Below, piece after piece: positions 4,060 through 5,146 of a stretch of 5,146 bases of DNA; within the stretch, counting starts at the first letter, position 1; each line of letters begins with the position of its first letter. The notes beneath the pieces were generated by a model, which ran no database searches, was not told where the DNA came from, and was given only the letters and a program-made list of their open reading frames with translations. A program made the translations under genes and the position numbers. The stretch comes from Methanobacteriota archaeon (GTDB lineage Archaea > Halobacteriota > Methanomicrobia > Methanomicrobiales > Methanomicrobiaceae): positions 1 through 5,146 of the forward strand of contig JAEWWL010000044.1 in the NCBI GenBank assembly GCA_023396365.1, in the 5' to 3' direction.

Positions 4060-4107
4060 AAGTAATTAAGAAAATGAATTGCTGGTGCTTTTCGAGGTTG
4101 TTTTCAG

Positions 4108-4488
4108 ATGAATGATTTTGGCCCTTTAAAAAGTAAAATTAACGGTTTTGTATCCGAGATTATGGCAATTGACGGAATAACTGCCTGTGCGATAGTATCG
4201 ACAGAAGGCCAGATTATAGGCAAGTCTGACAGCAGCATCTCGCCGTCGCCGTTCCTTGGAATAACCGGCGCAACCATGTATGCATCAGCAGAGGCTGCCT
4301 GCAGCACATTTCACATAAGTCCTCCTGATTTCATTGTAATGGAGACAAAAAATAAAGACGGCTCAATTTTTGTCAAAAGTGTCGGGAGGAAAAACCTTAT
4401 TGTCTTAATTATTAATAAATTTAATAATATATCTGAAATCAAGGAAGACGTTAGAGTTATTTCAGAAAAACTGGCGGAGGAGTTATAA
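4108..4488 (+). CDS. Roadblock/LC7 domain protein
   Basis: A single-domain roadblock/LC7 (Robl_LC7) protein of 126 residues, about the usual length. After an N-terminal helix (5-19), the pattern IDGITACAIVSTEGQIIGKSD (21-41) gives the first beta hairpin. A long central helix follows at about 50-70 (small-residue-rich, ITGATMYASAEAACSTF). Further strands are PDFIVMETKNKDGSIFVKSVGRKNLIVLII, and the C-terminal helix is ISEIKEDVRVISEKLAEEL. Proteins of this fold form dimers that bind or regulate small Ras-like GTPases (MglB with MglA in bacteria) or act as scaffolds; no GTPase gene is visible here. The start is fixed by GAGGT nine bases upstream; the overlapping ATG at 4112 is in another frame. 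The stop is one base before the response regulator, so the two are almost certainly co-translated. Confidence 0.85.
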   Translation: MNDFGPLKSKINGFVSEIMAIDGITACAIVSTEGQIIGKSDSSISPSPFLGITGATMYASAEAACSTFHISPPDFIVMETKNKDGSIFVKSVGRKNLIVLIINKFNNISEIKEDVRVISEKLAEEL

Positions 4489-4489
4489 A

Positions 4490-5107
4490 ATGTATAATAT
4501 TCTGGTTGTGGATGACAGCCCAATGATTGTGGATGTTTTTGTTGCTATGCTTGAGCGTGGCGGATATGATCCTGTTGCCTGCTACAGCGGCCCTGAATGT
4601 CTGGAAAAATTAAAAGATATAACTCCTGATCTAATTCTTCTTGATATTATGATGGAGCCCATGGACGGATGGGAAACACTTGAAAATATAAAATCAAACC
4701 CTGCAACAAAGGAGATTCCTGTAATGATGCTGACTGCAAAGCAGCTCACTCCCGATGAGGCCCAGGAATATGGCGCATATATAGAAGATTATGTGATGAA
4801 GCCGACAACCCACCGCCAGCTTTATGAAGCGATTGAATACATTTTAAAGCGCAAGCAAAATATCATTGATGAAATTCAGGTTGCAAAGGGCGCAGGCATT
4901 GAGGAAAAAATTGTGGATGAGTTTGAGAGGCTCAGCAAAAGTGTTGATGTCTCAAAACGCCTTTTTAAAATTCTTGAATCAACTTACAATCTAAACGACG
5001 ATGAGATGAAGATTGGGGAGAATATTGCACAGGCGATAAAAAGCATGCAGATGAGCATCCGTCTTCAGGAAGAGCGTCTCAACCAGATTAAAAAATCCTT
5101 TAAATAA
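4490..5107 (+). CDS. Response regulator with helical C-terminal extension
   Basis: A CheY-like receiver domain spans residues 1-119 with every key residue present: acidic pair D8-D9, phospho-acceptor D52 (LILLDIMM), T82 (MMLTA) and K104 (YVMKP). Residues 120-205 form a charged, mostly helical tail, with heptad-like stretches around 137-167 (EEKIVDEFERLSKSVDVSKRLFKILES) and 174-203. There is no helix-turn-helix, enzymatic or other known output domain. Signalling is therefore probably through protein-protein contact, for example with the roadblock partner; no histidine kinase is in the window. GGAGGAG (4476-4482) lies seven bases before the ATG, inside the end of the roadblock gene, and one base separates the genes. 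The length (205) is well beyond a stand-alone CheY (about 120), so the tail is a real addition. It is followed by T8 and T6 runs. Confidence 0.92.
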   Translation: MYNILVVDDSPMIVDVFVAMLERGGYDPVACYSGPECLEKLKDITPDLILLDIMMEPMDGWETLENIKSNPATKEIPVMMLTAKQLTPDEAQEYGAYIEDYVMKPTTHRQLYEAIEYILKRKQNIIDEIQVAKGAGIEEKIVDEFERLSKSVDVSKRLFKILESTYNLNDDEMKIGENIAQAIKSMQMSIRLQEERLNQIKKSFK

Positions 5108-5112
5108 CCAGA

Positions 5113-5140
5113 TTTTTTTTATTTCTCCGGATAATTTTTT
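5113..5140 (+). terminator. Oligo-T terminator after the response regulator
   Basis: T8 at 5113-5120, five bases after the stop codon, followed by T6 at 5135-5140. These are typical archaeal end-of-transcript signals and close the roadblock/response-regulator unit. Confidence 0.65.
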
Positions 5141-5146
5141 ATAAAT

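Noticed and set aside
4012..4065. 17-codon frame (MDECRFQKAIKLYRYKK) before the roadblock gene, as a leader peptide
   Set aside because: There is no ribosome binding site, and the ATG lies too close to the TATA box at 4002-4009 to be included in that transcript.
4104..4523. Two minus-strand open frames (4104-4307 and 4311-4523) opposite the roadblock gene
   Set aside because: They are shadows of the roadblock and response-regulator genes, which have good ribosome sites and domain matches on the plus strand.

Overview
This looks like chromosome from an AT-rich euryarchaeon, most plausibly a methanogen of the Methanomicrobiales type. The evidence is two tRNA genes without an encoded CCA end, TATA-box promoters, oligo-T terminators on both strands, Shine-Dalgarno sites of the GGAGG/GAGGT type, a MinD-family ATPase and a roadblock/LC7 + receiver-domain gene pair. 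The taxonomic placement is inference from style and gene content, not from an alignment.

Layout. The left end holds a small plus-strand winged-helix-like gene (15-281), convergent with a minus-strand radical SAM gene of the spore-photoproduct-lyase-like (SPL) family (363-1232). The radical SAM protein ends in QRSLTAFF, a textbook PCNA-interacting (PIP-box) tail. Next come tRNA-Phe(GAA) on the minus strand (1383-1456) and about 990 bp without a protein gene (1457-2447). That gap holds a GC-richer block at about 1625-1956 full of nested and mutually exclusive perfect inverted repeats, which I read as an unrecognised structured RNA; a degenerate 23-25 bp tandem repeat array (2011-2148); and an AT-rich stretch with an orphan TATA box and a hairpin. 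tRNA-Pro(GGG) (2448-2522, minus) follows.

The right half is a divergent pair of two-gene units. On the minus strand, a MinD/ParA-like ATPase with an amphipathic C-terminal helix (2809-3600) is followed, one base after its stop, by a 68-residue protein made of one membrane helix and a coiled coil (2601-2807). On the plus strand, a roadblock/LC7 protein (4108-4488) is followed, one base after its stop, by a response regulator with an alpha-helical tail and no DNA-binding domain (4490-5107). The 507 bp between the two units contain a TATA box embedded in an inverted repeat for minD, a five-copy A-tract tandem repeat (3738-3818), long T runs and two candidate TATA boxes for the roadblock gene.

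How the genes may work together. The MinD ATPase, its membrane-anchored coiled-coil neighbour, the roadblock protein and the DNA-binding-free response regulator are the kinds of parts used in cell-polarity or protein-positioning systems. That they form one system is a hypothesis from adjacency only. The radical SAM/PIP-box protein suggests a separate, sliding-clamp-associated DNA repair function.
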